Of a DNA stretch of 64,000 bases, positions 38,618-50,318 are shown one piece after another. The position numbers were made by a program, and so were the translations under genes. Source of the DNA: Rhodocyclaceae bacterium (lineage in GTDB: Bacteria > Pseudomonadota > Gammaproteobacteria > Burkholderiales > Rhodocyclaceae); NCBI GenBank assembly GCA_028869135.1, contig JAGWTC010000012.1, positions 1-64,000 of the forward strand, read 5' to 3'. The notes under the pieces were generated by a model that was not told where the DNA came from, did no database searches, and saw nothing but the letters and a program-made list of their open reading frames with translations. Numbering within the stretch: position 1 is the stretch's first letter; every line of letters begins with the position of its first letter.

Positions 38618-38952
38618 AAGAGATCAAGGCCATCATTCGCCCCAACAAGCTCGCGCTGCTGCGCGACAAGCTCATGCTGGTGCCCGGCTTTCCGGGCATG
38701 ACGGTAACCAAGGTCGAAGGCTGCAGCGCGCCGACACGCAACTTCCCCGGCAACCTGAAGGAAGAGCTGATCGATTTCACGCCCAAGATCCGGGTCGAGA
38801 TGATCGCCGCCGACGAGGCCGTGGAAGCCCTGGTGGAGTGCATCACCACGGTCAGCCAAACCGGGCAGATCGGCGACGGCCTGGTCTGGGTCGCCGACAT
38901 CGAGCGCGCCTGGTTCCTGTTCAAGACCACGCCGGGCGAACCGACCACCTGA
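38614..38952 (+). CDS. PII-like protein encoded in the metal-efflux operon
   Basis: 112-residue member of the P-II superfamily, starting MKEIKAIIRPNKLALLRDKL, the conserved first strand and helix of GlnB. The Tyr-51 uridylylation loop is not recognisable. Instead it has VEGCSAPTRNFPGNLKEELI, an altered T-loop segment. The later strand EMIAADEAVEALVECITTVS and GQIGDGLVWV match the PII B/C-loop region (GxIGDGxI) used for nucleotide binding. Homologues (the PII-NG group) lie next to heavy-metal RND genes in other proteobacteria. The 4-nt overlap with czcA suggests a role in pump control, perhaps by sensing adenine nucleotides or metal; that is inference. Confidence 0.85.
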   Translation: MKEIKAIIRPNKLALLRDKLMLVPGFPGMTVTKVEGCSAPTRNFPGNLKEELIDFTPKIRVEMIAADEAVEALVECITTVSQTGQIGDGLVWVADIERAWFLFKTTPGEPTT

Positions 38953-38966
38953 GCCGGACAGCACGC

Positions 38967-38997
38967 AAAAAAAAGGAGGCCTGCGGCCTCCTTTTTT
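38967..38997. terminator. Bidirectional terminator
   Basis: AAAAGGAGGCC-TGC-GGCCTCCTTTT with A- and T-runs on both sides, between the efflux operon (plus) and dps (minus). Fits both transcripts. Confidence 0.92.
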
Positions 38998-39027
38998 ACG
39001 CTCGGCGCCGGATATCCCGGATGCCGA

Positions 39028-39501
39028 TCAACCCTTTTCGAGCAATGAACGCAACATCCACGCATTCTTCTCGTGGATTTCCATTCGCTGCGTCAGCATG
39101 TCGGCGGTCGGCTGATCGTCGGCGGCGTCCGCGACCTTGAAGGCTTCGCGGGCGGTGCGCACCACGGCCTCCTGGCCGGCGATCAACTGCTTGATCATGT
39201 CGGTCGCGCCCGGCGTGCCTTCCTCCTCCTTGATCGAGGACAGGCTGGCGAACTTCTTGTACGAACCCGGCGCCGGATAGCCGAGTGAGCGGATTCGTTC
39301 GGCAATCGGATCCAGCGCATTCCACAGCTCGGTGTACTGGCCCATGAACATCACATGCAGCGAATTGAACTGCGGGCCGGTGACATTCCAGTGGAAGTTA
39401 TGGGTCTTGAGATAGAGGATGTAGCTGTCCGCCAGCATCTTGGAAAGACCGGCGACGATCTTCTTGCGATCCTTGTCGGCAATGCCGATATTAATGGCCA
39501 T
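39028..39501 (-). CDS. dps: Dps ferritin-like DNA-protecting protein
   Basis: Dodecameric mini-ferritin that oxidises Fe(II) with peroxide and binds DNA. 157 residues. The inter-subunit ferroxidase site is visible: [13 protein letters not shown] (His34 and the second His at 37) and [13 protein letters not shown] (Asp64, Glu68). No long Lys-rich N-terminal DNA-binding tail ([15 protein letters not shown]), so DNA binding is uncertain. AAGGAAAC lies before the ATG. Terminates at the shared bidirectional terminator. Confidence 0.95.
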   Translation of the reverse strand: MAINIGIADKDRKKIVAGLSKMLADSYILYLKTHNFHWNVTGPQFNSLHVMFMGQYTELWNALDPIAERIRSLGYPAPGSYKKFASLSSIKEEEGTPGATDMIKQLIAGQEAVVRTAREAFKVADAADDQPTADMLTQRMEIHEKNAWMLRSLLEKG

Positions 39502-39528
39502 ACTGTTTCCTTTCAGTTTTGTTTCACA

Positions 39529-39867
39529 TCAGCCCAGCGTCGTATCCAGCGTCATCATCACGGCGAAACCGACCATAAGGCCTATGGAAGCCGCGGTCTG
39601 GTGACCGTCGCGATGCGTTTCAGGAATGACTTCGTGCGACACCACGAACAGCATAGCACCAGCCGCCAGCCCCAGGCCGACCGGATATGCAAGCGCCATA
39701 CCGGACGACAGGCCGACAGCGAGCAATGCGCCCAGCGGCTCCAGCCATCCCGTCGCTGCGGCAATCAGCATCGCACGGATGTTCGACAAGCCGGCGCCGC
39801 GCAAGGCCAGCGCCACGGCGAGCCCTGCCGGAATGTCCTGCAGCGCGATCGCCGTGGTCAGGGGCAA
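39529..39867 (-). pseudogene. C-terminal remnant of a ZIP-family metal transporter
   Basis: 112 residues that match only the last half of a GufA/ZupT-like ZIP transporter: LTTAIALQDIPAGLAVALAL, the TM5 motif HEVIPETHRDGHQTAAS and a final LMVGFAVMMTLDTTLG. Full-length relatives have about 240-260 residues, so the N-terminal four helices are missing. The open frame has only a TTG near its start and runs up to an in-frame stop near 39940. Another frame (39868-39994) starting MERSMIEAVRTLMGGGWVDS does not look like ZIP. Also the usual metal motif HNxPEG reads QDIPAG. Decay or an ancient deletion is likely, though a half-size transporter cannot be excluded. Confidence 0.7.
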
Positions 39868-40058
39868 GCCCGAACGTCGTCGCAGGCACAGAACGCGCGT
39901 GCGCCATGGCCGAATCCACCCAGCCTCCGCCCATCAAGGTGCGCACCGCTTCAATCATTGACCGCTCCATGCAAAAAACGGGGGAACGTCGCACCCGCGG
40001 CGCTCCCCGCCCACTTCAAACTTAACGCATCAAGACAATGCGGTAAGCCATCCCCACA

Positions 40059-42295
<2,237 letters not shown>

Positions 42296-42390
42296 CTTTT
42301 CTCATTCGCCATATAGCCAACGGCTATTGCCCATGATGCAACTGCCGGCAGCACCAGGCCGACATCCGGGCGGGGCGCGAACTGCGGCGC

Positions 42391-43125
42391 TCAGTTCATG
42401 CCGGCTTCTCGGGCCACCTCGCTGTCGAGATAAATGTCCACCTGCCCCTGGGCCGATACGCGGCTGGCTGGAATCGCGACGCCATCGCGCCAGTCGCGTA
42501 CTGCGTCGGCCTTGGCGGTGCCGCTGATCAGAAAAAGCGTTGCCCGGCTGGCGCTCAAACGATCAGGACTGAGACTGACACGATCCGGCGGCGGCTTCGG
42601 CGCATCGTGCACCGGCAGCACCGGCGGCCAGGAAATCGCGCGTTCCCATTCCTGCATGGGGAACAAACTGGCGGTATGGCCGTCTTCACCCAGACCCAGC
42701 AAGACGAGATCGAAGTGCGGCACATTCTTCAATGTTTCGGCATAGGCCTGCGCGGCTTCCTCGGCCCCCAACTCCGCGGGAATCGCGTGGATCTGGGCCG
42801 CGGGAATCGGCACATGCGCGAGCCAGGCGACCGTGGCCATGCGGCTGTTGCGCTCGGGGTGCTGGGGCGGAAGGCAACGCTCGTCGCCGAAGTAGATGTG
42901 CCAGTTGCGCCAGTCGGCCTGTTCGGCACGCAGGGCTTCGTACACATAACGCGGCGTGGTGCCGCCGGCCAGCACGAGATGAAAGGCGCCGCGTGTCGCA
43001 ATGGCTTCATGTGCTGCTGCCAGAATATGCGCAATGGCGGCGTCTTCAAGCTCGCCGACCGTGGCGAAAACATGCCATCGGGATTGCTGGGGTGCAACAT
43101 TTGGATTTAAAGTAGCCATACTCAT
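42391..43125 (-). CDS. pgl: 6-phosphogluconolactonase
   Basis: Hydrolyses 6-phosphogluconolactone, the second step of the oxidative pentose phosphate route. 244 residues from ATG 43125 (MSMATLNPNV); ATG 43119 is equally possible. Family motifs: LVLAGGTTPRYVYEALR (about 53-69), IYFGDERCLPPQHPERNSRMA (about 78-98) and LLGLGEDGHTASLFP (about 146-160). The open frame continues far upstream opposite gnd, but that part is antisense shadow. It is divergent from the gnd-zwf unit, so both may share control in the 60-bp gap. Confidence 0.95.
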   Translation of the reverse strand: MSMATLNPNVAPQQSRWHVFATVGELEDAAIAHILAAAHEAIATRGAFHLVLAGGTTPRYVYEALRAEQADWRNWHIYFGDERCLPPQHPERNSRMATVAWLAHVPIPAAQIHAIPAELGAEEAAQAYAETLKNVPHFDLVLLGLGEDGHTASLFPMQEWERAISWPPVLPVHDAPKPPPDRVSLSPDRLSASRATLFLISGTAKADAVRDWRDGVAIPASRVSAQGQVDIYLDSEVAREAGMN

Positions 43126-43185
43126 ATTTCCCGCTGTGGTCGTGTCGATGTAGGACATGTCCGCATCACATTTTTGGAGGCGGAC
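43126..43185. promoter_or_regulatory. Divergent promoter region of pgl and gnd
   Basis: 60-bp gap with the 10-bp palindrome GGACATGTCC (43153-43162). The GGAGG of gnd is at 43176-43180. No other signal is clear. Sequence this short must serve both directions. Confidence 0.4.
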
Positions 43186-44310
43186 ATGCATCTCGCGATG
43201 ATAGGACTCGGCAAGATGGGCGGCAATATGGTGCGTCGCCTGCGCCAGAACGGTATCGACGTTACCGGCTACGACCATGCGCCGCAAGCCGTCGATCAAC
43301 TGGTCAAGGAAGCCGGCATGCAAGCCGCACTGTCCGTGGCCGACGCGGTCGCCAAGCTGCCTTCGCCGCGCATCATCTGGCTGATGTTGCCGAGCGGCGC
43401 ACCGACCGAAAGCCAGCTCGTCGCATTGGCCCCGATGCTGGCGCCGGGCGACATCATCATCGACGGCGGCAACTCCAATTACAAGGAAAGCCAGCGCCGC
43501 GGCGCATGGCTGGCGGAACGCGGCATCGGCTTCATGGACGCCGGCACCTCGGGCGGCATCTGGGGCCTGGAAAACGGCTATTGCCTGATGGTAGGCGCCA
43601 CGCCCGAAGTGGCCAAGACCGTGCAGCCCATCCTCGAAGCGCTCGCGCCCAAGGGCGTTCCGGGCTGGGCGCACGTCGGCCCGGTGGGCGCCGGACACTT
43701 CACCAAGATGATTCATAACGGCATCGAGTACGGCATGATGCAGGCCTTCGCCGAAGGCCTCGATCTGATGCGCGGCAAGGAAGAATTCCACCTCGACTTG
43801 GCCCAGATCACCGAGCTGTGGCGCCACTCCTCGGTGGTACGCAGTTGGCTGCTCGACCTCACCGCCGATGCGCTGAAGAGCGACCAGAAGCTCGATCACA
43901 TCAAACCCTACGTGCCCGACTCCGGCGAAGGACGCTGGACCGTGGTCGAATCCATTGAGCAAGGCATCGCCACGCCGGTGCTGACGCTGGCATTGCAGAT
44001 GCGTTTCGCCAGCCAGGACGAGCGTGGCTACAGCTATCGCCTGCTGTCCTTGATGCGCAATGCCTTCGGCGGCCACTCGGTTGCGCTGATACCGGACGCC
44101 AAGCCCAGCGGCGAAGGTCAGCAAGTGCCGGTCGGCACGGTCGACCCGGGCGTCTCGTCCGGCAAGCCCCAGGCGCCCGTGACCTCGGCCGCCGTGCCGC
44201 ATGAAGACGTCAAGACGCCGGATGCGCCGCCGGGAGCGATTGCCAGCGGCGGCAAGCCGGCACCCAGGCCGGTCGAGACCCAGGTCATTCCGCCCAAGGA
44301 CAAGAAATGA
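43186..44310 (+). CDS. gnd: 6-phosphogluconate dehydrogenase (decarboxylating) with a long C-terminal tail
   Basis: Oxidatively decarboxylates 6-phosphogluconate to ribulose-5-phosphate. From ATG 43186 (GGAGG 6 nt upstream) it has 374 residues. It starts [20 protein letters not shown] with the NAD(P) fold and contains [20 protein letters not shown] and [20 protein letters not shown], the 6PGDH signature with catalytic Lys. The enzyme core of this short type ends near residue 298 (RNAFGGHSV). About 75 residues follow that are rich in Pro, Ala, Gly and Lys ([14 protein letters not shown] ... VIPPKDKK), have no predicted fold and are not expected for the family. The stop overlaps zwf by 4 nt. 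Confidence 0.9.
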   Translation: MHLAMIGLGKMGGNMVRRLRQNGIDVTGYDHAPQAVDQLVKEAGMQAALSVADAVAKLPSPRIIWLMLPSGAPTESQLVALAPMLAPGDIIIDGGNSNYKESQRRGAWLAERGIGFMDAGTSGGIWGLENGYCLMVGATPEVAKTVQPILEALAPKGVPGWAHVGPVGAGHFTKMIHNGIEYGMMQAFAEGLDLMRGKEEFHLDLAQITELWRHSSVVRSWLLDLTADALKSDQKLDHIKPYVPDSGEGRWTVVESIEQGIATPVLTLALQMRFASQDERGYSYRLLSLMRNAFGGHSVALIPDAKPSGEGQQVPVGTVDPGVSSGKPQAPVTSAAVPHEDVKTPDAPPGAIASGGKPAPRPVETQVIPPKDKK

Positions 44311-45812
44311 CAGCCATCGATCCCTGCACCCTCGTCATCTTCGGCGCCGGCGGCAACCTGTCGCGCCGCAAGCTCATCCCGGCCCTGTTCCAGCTTGAAC
44401 TGGCCGGCCGCCTGCCGCCGCACATGGTCATCCTCGCCTCCGGTCTCGACAACTGGAGCCGCGAACAGTGGGTGGAGAAAATGCAGGAGTTCCTGCGCGA
44501 GAAGCATCCGCAGGGCGTCGATGCGGCGGCGCTGGAGCGCTTCTCCGCGCGCCAGCAATATCATGCCAACGGCGCCGGCGATCCGGAGGCCTACCAGCAC
44601 CTCAAGGCGCGCCTCGACGACAGCGCGACCTTTCCGCCGAATGCGCTGTTCTACATGGCGGTGCGCCCGTCCGAGTTTCCCTTCATCATCGAACGCCTCG
44701 GCGACGTCGGCCTGCTGCAACAGAACGGCGGCTGGCGCCGCGTGGTCATCGAAAAACCTTTCGGCTACGACCTTATCAGCTCGCAGATACTGCAGCACGG
44801 GCTGGAGAAATACCTCGACGAAAACCAGATCTATCGCATCGACCATTATCTCGGCAAGGGCACGGTGCAGAACGTCATGGTGTTCCGCTTCGCCAACATC
44901 CTGCTCGAACCCTTGTGGAACCGCCATTACATCGATCATGTCCAGATCACGCATTCGGAAACGCTGGGCATCGAGGGGCGCGCCGATTACTACGACGGCG
45001 CCGGCGCACTGCGCGACATGATCCAGAGTCACCTGCTGCAGCTCCTGACGCTGGTCGCGATGGAGCCGCCGGTGAGCATGGCGGCCGAGCATCTGCGCGA
45101 CGAAAAGGTCAAGGTGCTGCGCTCGATCCGCCCGATCACGCAGAACGCAGTGCACGCGCACGCCTTCCGCGGCCAGTATGCCAGCGGCAATATCGACGGC
45201 AAGGCGGTCCCCGGTTATCTGGAGGAGCCCGGCGTGCCTGCCGGCAGCACCACCGAAACCTACGCCGCCCTCAAACTGTTCATCGACAACTGGCGCTGGA
45301 GCGGCGTGCCCTTCTATCTGCGCACCGGCAAACGCATGTCCGAAAGCGCCTCGGCCATCAGCATTCGCTTCAAGAATCCGCCGCAGAACATCCTGCGCAA
45401 CGTGCGCGGTGAAACCACCCAGCCCAACTGGCTGATGCTCGGCATCCAGCCCAACGAATCGCTCAAGATGGAATTGCAGGTCAAGGAACCCGGCCTCGAT
45501 CTGCATACTCGCACCATGAGCCTGGACGCCATCTATCGCAAGGACGACGACGCCGACATCGATGCCTATGAAGGCCTGCTCCTCGATGCCATGGAAGGCG
45601 ACCAGTCGCTGTTCCTGCGCATCGACGAGGTGGAGAATGCCTGGCGCGTGGTAGACCCCATCATCAAGGTCTGGGCTATGGAGCGCGAGTTCATCAACAC
45701 TTATCCGGCCGGGTCGTGGGGCCCGCGCGGCACCTATCGCCTGTTCGACCGCGACGACCAGTTCTGGCGGCACTCGCTGGAAATCGGCGGCGGCAAGCTG
45801 CAGGCCTACTAG
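44307..45812 (+). CDS. zwf: Glucose-6-phosphate 1-dehydrogenase
   Basis: Oxidises glucose-6-phosphate to 6-phosphogluconolactone, entering the oxidative pentose phosphate route. 501 residues. NADP motif region [19 protein letters not shown] (about 9-27; the usual GAxGDLA is GAGGNLS), the substrate signature [20 protein letters not shown] (about 178-197) with the catalytic His, and [10 protein letters not shown]. It overlaps gnd by 4 nt and is followed 2 nt after its stop by an ion channel gene, so gnd-zwf-channel is one unit. Confidence 0.97.
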   Translation: MTAIDPCTLVIFGAGGNLSRRKLIPALFQLELAGRLPPHMVILASGLDNWSREQWVEKMQEFLREKHPQGVDAAALERFSARQQYHANGAGDPEAYQHLKARLDDSATFPPNALFYMAVRPSEFPFIIERLGDVGLLQQNGGWRRVVIEKPFGYDLISSQILQHGLEKYLDENQIYRIDHYLGKGTVQNVMVFRFANILLEPLWNRHYIDHVQITHSETLGIEGRADYYDGAGALRDMIQSHLLQLLTLVAMEPPVSMAAEHLRDEKVKVLRSIRPITQNAVHAHAFRGQYASGNIDGKAVPGYLEEPGVPAGSTTETYAALKLFIDNWRWSGVPFYLRTGKRMSESASAISIRFKNPPQNILRNVRGETTQPNWLMLGIQPNESLKMELQVKEPGLDLHTRTMSLDAIYRKDDDADIDAYEGLLLDAMEGDQSLFLRIDEVENAWRVVDPIIKVWAMEREFINTYPAGSWGPRGTYRLFDRDDQFWRHSLEIGGGKLQAY

Positions 45813-45814
45813 GC

Positions 45815-46690
45815 ATGACGCTGGCGACGGCAGATCTCGGCAGGCCCGCGGCAGGATGGCGCCTCCGGCTTTACACCATCGTCTTCGAATCCGACACCGA
45901 GGCCGGCCGCCGCTTCGATCGCTGGCTGATCGTGCTGATCCTGTTCAGCGTCGGGGTCGTCATGATCGACAGCACACTGGCCGCCGATAACCGTATAGCG
46001 CCGGTCTTCGATGTCCTCGAATGGTTCGTCACGCTCGTCTTCACGCTCGAATATGCCGTTCGCATCGCCTGCGTGCGGCGCCCCTGGCGTTATGTGCTGA
46101 GCTTCTACGGCATCGTCGACCTGCTCGCCATCCTGCCGACCTGGCTGGCAATTCTCTGGCCGGAGGCGCACGCCCTGATCGATGTGCGCATCCTGCGTCT
46201 GCTGCGTGTCTTCCGCATCCTCAAGCTGTCGGCCTTCCTCGACGAATACCATATGCTCGGACGGGCGCTCTACGCCAGCCGCCGCAAAATACTGGTCTTT
46301 CTGTCGGTGGTCATGATGATCGTCGTGGTGCTCGGCAGCCTGATGTATGTGGTCGAAGGACCCGAACACGGCTTCAGCAGCGTGCCGACCAGCATCTATT
46401 GGGCCATCACCACGCTGACCACGGTGGGCTTCGGCGACATTACGCCGCAGACGGGCCTGGGACGGCTGATTTCCTCGCTGATGATGCTGCTCGGCTGGGG
46501 CACGCTGGCGGTGCCGACCGGCATCGTCACGTCCGAACTGACTGCGCAGCAGTTCGAGCTCAGACGCTCGGGGCGGGCCTGCCCGGGCTGCGGCAAGAGC
46601 GACCACCTGCGCGCAGCGGCTTATTGCCAGCATTGCGGCACGCAACTGCCGCCCGACACGATCCCTGGCCAACCGACCGCAACACGCTGA
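45815..46690 (+). CDS. Voltage-gated-like potassium channel with C-terminal zinc ribbon
   Basis: Six-helix ion channel, 291 residues from ATG 45815, just 2 nt after zwf. S1-S3 fill about 35-115. S4 carries RILRLLRVFRILKLSAFL with regular Arg residues, as in voltage sensors. S5, the pore helix YWAITTLTTVGFGDITP with the K+ selectivity filter (near 200-206), and S6 follow. The cytosolic tail holds two CxxC pairs, CPGCGKSDHLRAAAYCQHCG (about 256-275), a zinc-ribbon knuckle. Translational linkage to the pentose phosphate genes is unusual. K+ selectivity is based on the TVGFGD filter; a role in metabolism-coupled membrane potential is speculation. Confidence 0.9.
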   Translation: MTLATADLGRPAAGWRLRLYTIVFESDTEAGRRFDRWLIVLILFSVGVVMIDSTLAADNRIAPVFDVLEWFVTLVFTLEYAVRIACVRRPWRYVLSFYGIVDLLAILPTWLAILWPEAHALIDVRILRLLRVFRILKLSAFLDEYHMLGRALYASRRKILVFLSVVMMIVVVLGSLMYVVEGPEHGFSSVPTSIYWAITTLTTVGFGDITPQTGLGRLISSLMMLLGWGTLAVPTGIVTSELTAQQFELRRSGRACPGCGKSDHLRAAAYCQHCGTQLPPDTIPGQPTATR

Positions 46691-46743
46691 CGGCATCGGG
46701 CAGGCCATGCCTGCCGGCCTCGCGCGCCATGCCCCTCCCCGCT

Positions 46744-49209
46744 TCAGCTTGCCGGGTCGACGGGTTTTGCGTTCCAGATCACTTTCGCGTACTCAGCGAT
46801 GGTCCGGTCGCTCGAGAACTTGCCCATATTGGCGACATTGAGCACCGCCTTGCGCACCCAGGTCACCTGGTCGCGATAGGCATCGTCCACGGCATCCTGT
46901 GCGGCCACATACGACGCGTAGTCCGCCAGCAGCAGATAGCGGTCGCTGTCGAGCAGAGCGTCGATAACGGGTTCGTAGCGCTCCACTTCGTCGGGCGAAA
47001 AATAGCCGCTGGCGATCATGTCGATGACTTCGCGGAGCTCCGCATTGGCTTCATAGTAGTCGCGCGGACGATAGCCGTCGGCGCGCAGCTTTTCAACCTC
47101 ATCGGTGGTCAGGCCGAAGATGAAGATATTGTCGGCACCGACCTCGTTCCTGATTTCGATATTGGCGCCGTCCAGCGTGCCGACGGTCAAGGCGCCGTTG
47201 AGCGCCATCTTCATGTTGCCGGTGCCCGAAGCCTCGGTTCCCGCAGTCGAGATCTGCTCGGAAACGTCGGCCGCCGGAATCATGATTTCGGCGGTCGATA
47301 CGTCGTAGTTCGGCACGAACACAATCTTGAGCCGGTCGCCGACGCGCGGATCGTTGTTCACGATGTCGGCCACATCGTTGATAAGGCGAATGATGCGCTT
47401 GGCCATGACATAGCCGGGCGCAGCCTTGCCGCCGAACAGCACCACGCGCGGCACGGTGTCATGGCCCTGCCGGATACGGTTGTAGAGCGTGATGACATGC
47501 AGCAGATTGAGCAGTTGCCGCTTGTATTCGTGGATACGCTTGATCTGCACGTCGAACAGCGCATCGGCGTGGATATGCAGGCCCAGCCGATCCATCACCA
47601 AAGCGGCCAGGCGCTGCTTGTTGGCGCGCTTCACTTCGGCAAACTCCGCACAGAAGGCCGCATCGTCGGCGCAAGGCACCAGCTTCTTGAGCTCGGTGAG
47701 ATCCTTCACCCATCCATCGCCGATCTTGCTCGTGATCAGCGCCGACAAACCGCGATTGGCCTGATGCAGCCAGCGGCGCGGCGTGATGCCGTTGGTCATG
47801 TTGACGATGCGGTCCGGGTAGAGCATGTGGAAGTCGGCGAAGATCGTCTGCTTCATCAGCTCGGTATGGATGGCGGCAACGCCATTGACCTTGTGCGAGC
47901 CGACCATGGCCAGATGCGCCATGCGCACGCGGCGTTCGCCGTCCTCGCCGATCAGCGAAACGCGCCGCAGCAGGTCATTGTCGCCGGGGTGGCAGTGCAT
48001 GACCTCGCGCAGGAAACGATGATTGATCTCGTAGATGATCTGCAAATGGCGCGGCAGCACGTTCTCGAACAGCGCCACCGGCCAGGTTTCCAGCGCCTCC
48101 GGCATGAGGGTGTGATTGGTGTAGGCGAAGGTGCGGGTGGTGAGGTTCCACGCCTTGTCCCAGTCGAGATGATGGACATCCACCAGGATGCGCATCAGTT
48201 CCGCCACGGCGATGGAAGGATGCGTATCGTTGAGCTGGATCGCCACCTTGTCGGGCAGCGCGTCGAAGGTCTTGTGGAACTTGCTGTAGCGGTAGAGGAT
48301 GTCCTGCAGGGACGCGCTGACGAAGAAGTACTGCTGCTTCAGACGCAGCTCGCGCCCCATCCGTGTGGTGTCGTCCGGATACAGCACCTTGGACAGGTTC
48401 TCGGACTGGTTCTTGTCCTCGACCGCCTTGATGTAGTTGCCCTCGTTGAAATAGCCGAGGTCGAAATCGCGCGAGGCCTTGGCCGCCCACAAGCGCATAT
48501 TGTTGACCGTGCGATTGCCGTAACCCGGGATCGGCGTGTCGTTGGCCATGGCCATGACTTCATCCGAGTCCACCCAGCTATGCCGTTGCAGGCCCTGCTC
48601 GTCGGTATATTCGACGACCCGGCCATGGAACTTGACCTGATACAGCACCTCCGGCCGGGCGAACTCCCAGGGGTTGCTGTAGCGCAGCCAGTTGTCGGGG
48701 TGCTCGACCTGCTGTCCGTGTTCGATCTGTTGCGAGAACATACCGTATTCATAACGGATGCCGTAACCGTAGCCCGGGATCTGCAGCGTCGCCATCGAGT
48801 CGAGGAAGCAGGCGGCCAGACGCCCGAGGCCGCCGTTGCCGAGCGCGGCATCCGGCTCGACTTCGCGTATCGACTCAAGATTGATGCCTTGCGCCTCAAG
48901 CGCGGCGCGGCAGTCGGGCTCGATGCCGAGATTCAGCATGGCGTTCATCAGGGTGCGCCCCATCAGAAACTCCATGGACAAGTAGTACACGCGCTTGGCA
49001 TCGCACTCGTAATAGCTGCGCATGGTTTCCATCCAGCGCCCGATCAGGTGGTCGCGCGTGGCGTAGGCAGTCGCGTTGTACCAGTCGCGCGGCGTTGCCG
49101 TGATCGCATCCTTGCCGACGCTGTAATTCAGGTGGCTGGTCAGAGACGGCCTGTGCGCAGCCCCCCCGATATCGTCCTCGGCGGAAATGGCTGCCTGTTG
49201 CTGGGGCAT
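46744..49209 (-). CDS. glgP: Glycogen/starch phosphorylase
   Basis: Splits glucose-1-phosphate off alpha-1,4-glucans with inorganic phosphate. 821 residues. N-terminal PFAM phosphorylase elements include AYATRDHLIGRWM and YYLSMEFLMGRTLMN, and the substrate region EPDAALGNGGLGRLAACFLDS. The pyridoxal-phosphate Lys is in ASGTGNMKMALNGALTVGTL (Lys near residue 665) with the typical NIEIRNEVG after it. ATG 49209 is preceded by GGAG. No other glycogen gene lies nearby. Convergent with the channel gene, with 53 bp between and no clear terminator. Confidence 0.97.
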   Translation of the reverse strand: MPQQQAAISAEDDIGGAAHRPSLTSHLNYSVGKDAITATPRDWYNATAYATRDHLIGRWMETMRSYYECDAKRVYYLSMEFLMGRTLMNAMLNLGIEPDCRAALEAQGINLESIREVEPDAALGNGGLGRLAACFLDSMATLQIPGYGYGIRYEYGMFSQQIEHGQQVEHPDNWLRYSNPWEFARPEVLYQVKFHGRVVEYTDEQGLQRHSWVDSDEVMAMANDTPIPGYGNRTVNNMRLWAAKASRDFDLGYFNEGNYIKAVEDKNQSENLSKVLYPDDTTRMGRELRLKQQYFFVSASLQDILYRYSKFHKTFDALPDKVAIQLNDTHPSIAVAELMRILVDVHHLDWDKAWNLTTRTFAYTNHTLMPEALETWPVALFENVLPRHLQIIYEINHRFLREVMHCHPGDNDLLRRVSLIGEDGERRVRMAHLAMVGSHKVNGVAAIHTELMKQTIFADFHMLYPDRIVNMTNGITPRRWLHQANRGLSALITSKIGDGWVKDLTELKKLVPCADDAAFCAEFAEVKRANKQRLAALVMDRLGLHIHADALFDVQIKRIHEYKRQLLNLLHVITLYNRIRQGHDTVPRVVLFGGKAAPGYVMAKRIIRLINDVADIVNNDPRVGDRLKIVFVPNYDVSTAEIMIPAADVSEQISTAGTEASGTGNMKMALNGALTVGTLDGANIEIRNEVGADNIFIFGLTTDEVEKLRADGYRPRDYYEANAELREVIDMIASGYFSPDEVERYEPVIDALLDSDRYLLLADYASYVAAQDAVDDAYRDQVTWVRKAVLNVANMGKFSSDRTIAEYAKVIWNAKPVDPAS

Positions 49210-49437
49210 CGTACACTCCTTCGAAAGCCTGTCACCTGCCCGTCATAAAATCGCCCTGACGGACCATCTAATGTAGCTGCAAGTAGAGCCCATCCTCGCG
49301 TCTGCTGTCAAGCAGACATGCGCTTGTCATCAAGCCTGCAAAGCCTCATGCAAGATGGAAACCCGGAGTGTATCGATGCAAGCGCCGACGGGCTCCGCCT
49401 GCCGGCAGGCCGGCGCGAGCAATGCGGCCTCAGATGA

Positions 49438-50286
49438 TCACAGCATTTCCAGCGAACGCTTGCGCGTCGGCGGCGGGAAGGCGGCGTCGAGCTCGGCCAG
49501 ATCGGCAGCGCTCAGGACAATGTCGGCACTGCGGCGATTTTCCTTCACATGCGCCTCATTGCCTGCCTTGGGAATCGAGATCACATTCGGCAAGCGCAGC
49601 GTCCAGGCCAGCGCGATCTGCGCCGGCGTCGCGTCATGGCGCTGCGCGATCTGCGCCAGCGCCGGATGACGCAGCAAGCGCCCCTGCTCAATGGGTGAAT
49701 AGGCCATGATCGGGATCTTGCGCTGCTCCAGCCAGGGCAGCAGATCGAATTCGATACCGCGTCGCGTCAGGTTGTAGAGCACCTGATCGGTCTGGACGCG
49801 CTCGCCGCCCTCCTCGGCCACCCATTCCTCCATGTCCTCGACATCGAGATTGGAGACGCCCCAGTGGCGAATCTTGCCCTGATCGACAAGCTTTTCGAGC
49901 GCCTCGATCGTCTCCGAAAAATCCGGCCCCCCGCGCCAGTGATAGAGATAGAGGTCGAGATAATCAGTGCCGAGGCGGCGCAGGCTGGCCTCGCAGGCAT
50001 TCGGCACGCCGCGCCTGGAAGCGTTGGACGGCAGCACCTTGCTTACCAGATACACCTCCTTGCGTCGCCCGGCAATCGCCTTGCCAACGACCTTTTCGGA
50101 CCCGCCGTTGCCGTACATCTCGGCCGTGTCGATCAGCGTCATGCCCAGATCCAGGCCGACCTGCAGGGCGCGGATTTCGGCCGCCTCGGCGCGCGCGGAT
50201 TCGCCCATGTACCACGTGCCCTGCCCCAGCGCCGGCACGCTGATACCAGAGGGAAACATCACTTTGCGGATATCGCTCATCGTCAT
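49438..50286 (-). CDS. Aldo/keto reductase
   Basis: NADPH-dependent reductase of the AKR superfamily, 282 residues, TIM barrel. The catalytic tetrad is present: Asp and Tyr in LIDTAEMYGNGGSE (Asp near 53, Tyr near 58), Lys in YLVSKVLPS (about 83) and His in YLYHWRGG (about 116). The cofactor region is SIPKAGNEAHVKENRRS near residue 238. It resembles the YeaE/DkgA-like group. The substrate is unknown. About 230 bp of gap lie before the glgP start, with nothing recognisable. Confidence 0.9.
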   Translation of the reverse strand: MTMSDIRKVMFPSGISVPALGQGTWYMGESARAEAAEIRALQVGLDLGMTLIDTAEMYGNGGSEKVVGKAIAGRRKEVYLVSKVLPSNASRRGVPNACEASLRRLGTDYLDLYLYHWRGGPDFSETIEALEKLVDQGKIRHWGVSNLDVEDMEEWVAEEGGERVQTDQVLYNLTRRGIEFDLLPWLEQRKIPIMAYSPIEQGRLLRHPALAQIAQRHDATPAQIALAWTLRLPNVISIPKAGNEAHVKENRRSADIVLSAADLAELDAAFPPPTRKRSLEML

Positions 50287-50318
50287 TATTCCTTGCTGAA
50301 AATTCGCTCAATGATACC

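Noticed and set aside
43126-44202. N-terminal extension of pgl opposite gnd
   Set aside because: The pgl family sequence begins at 43125, and the upstream part is antisense to gnd.
46021-49248. 1075-residue plus-strand frame opposite glgP and into the channel gene
   Set aside because: Shadow frame of glgP and the channel. No ribosome site or motifs.
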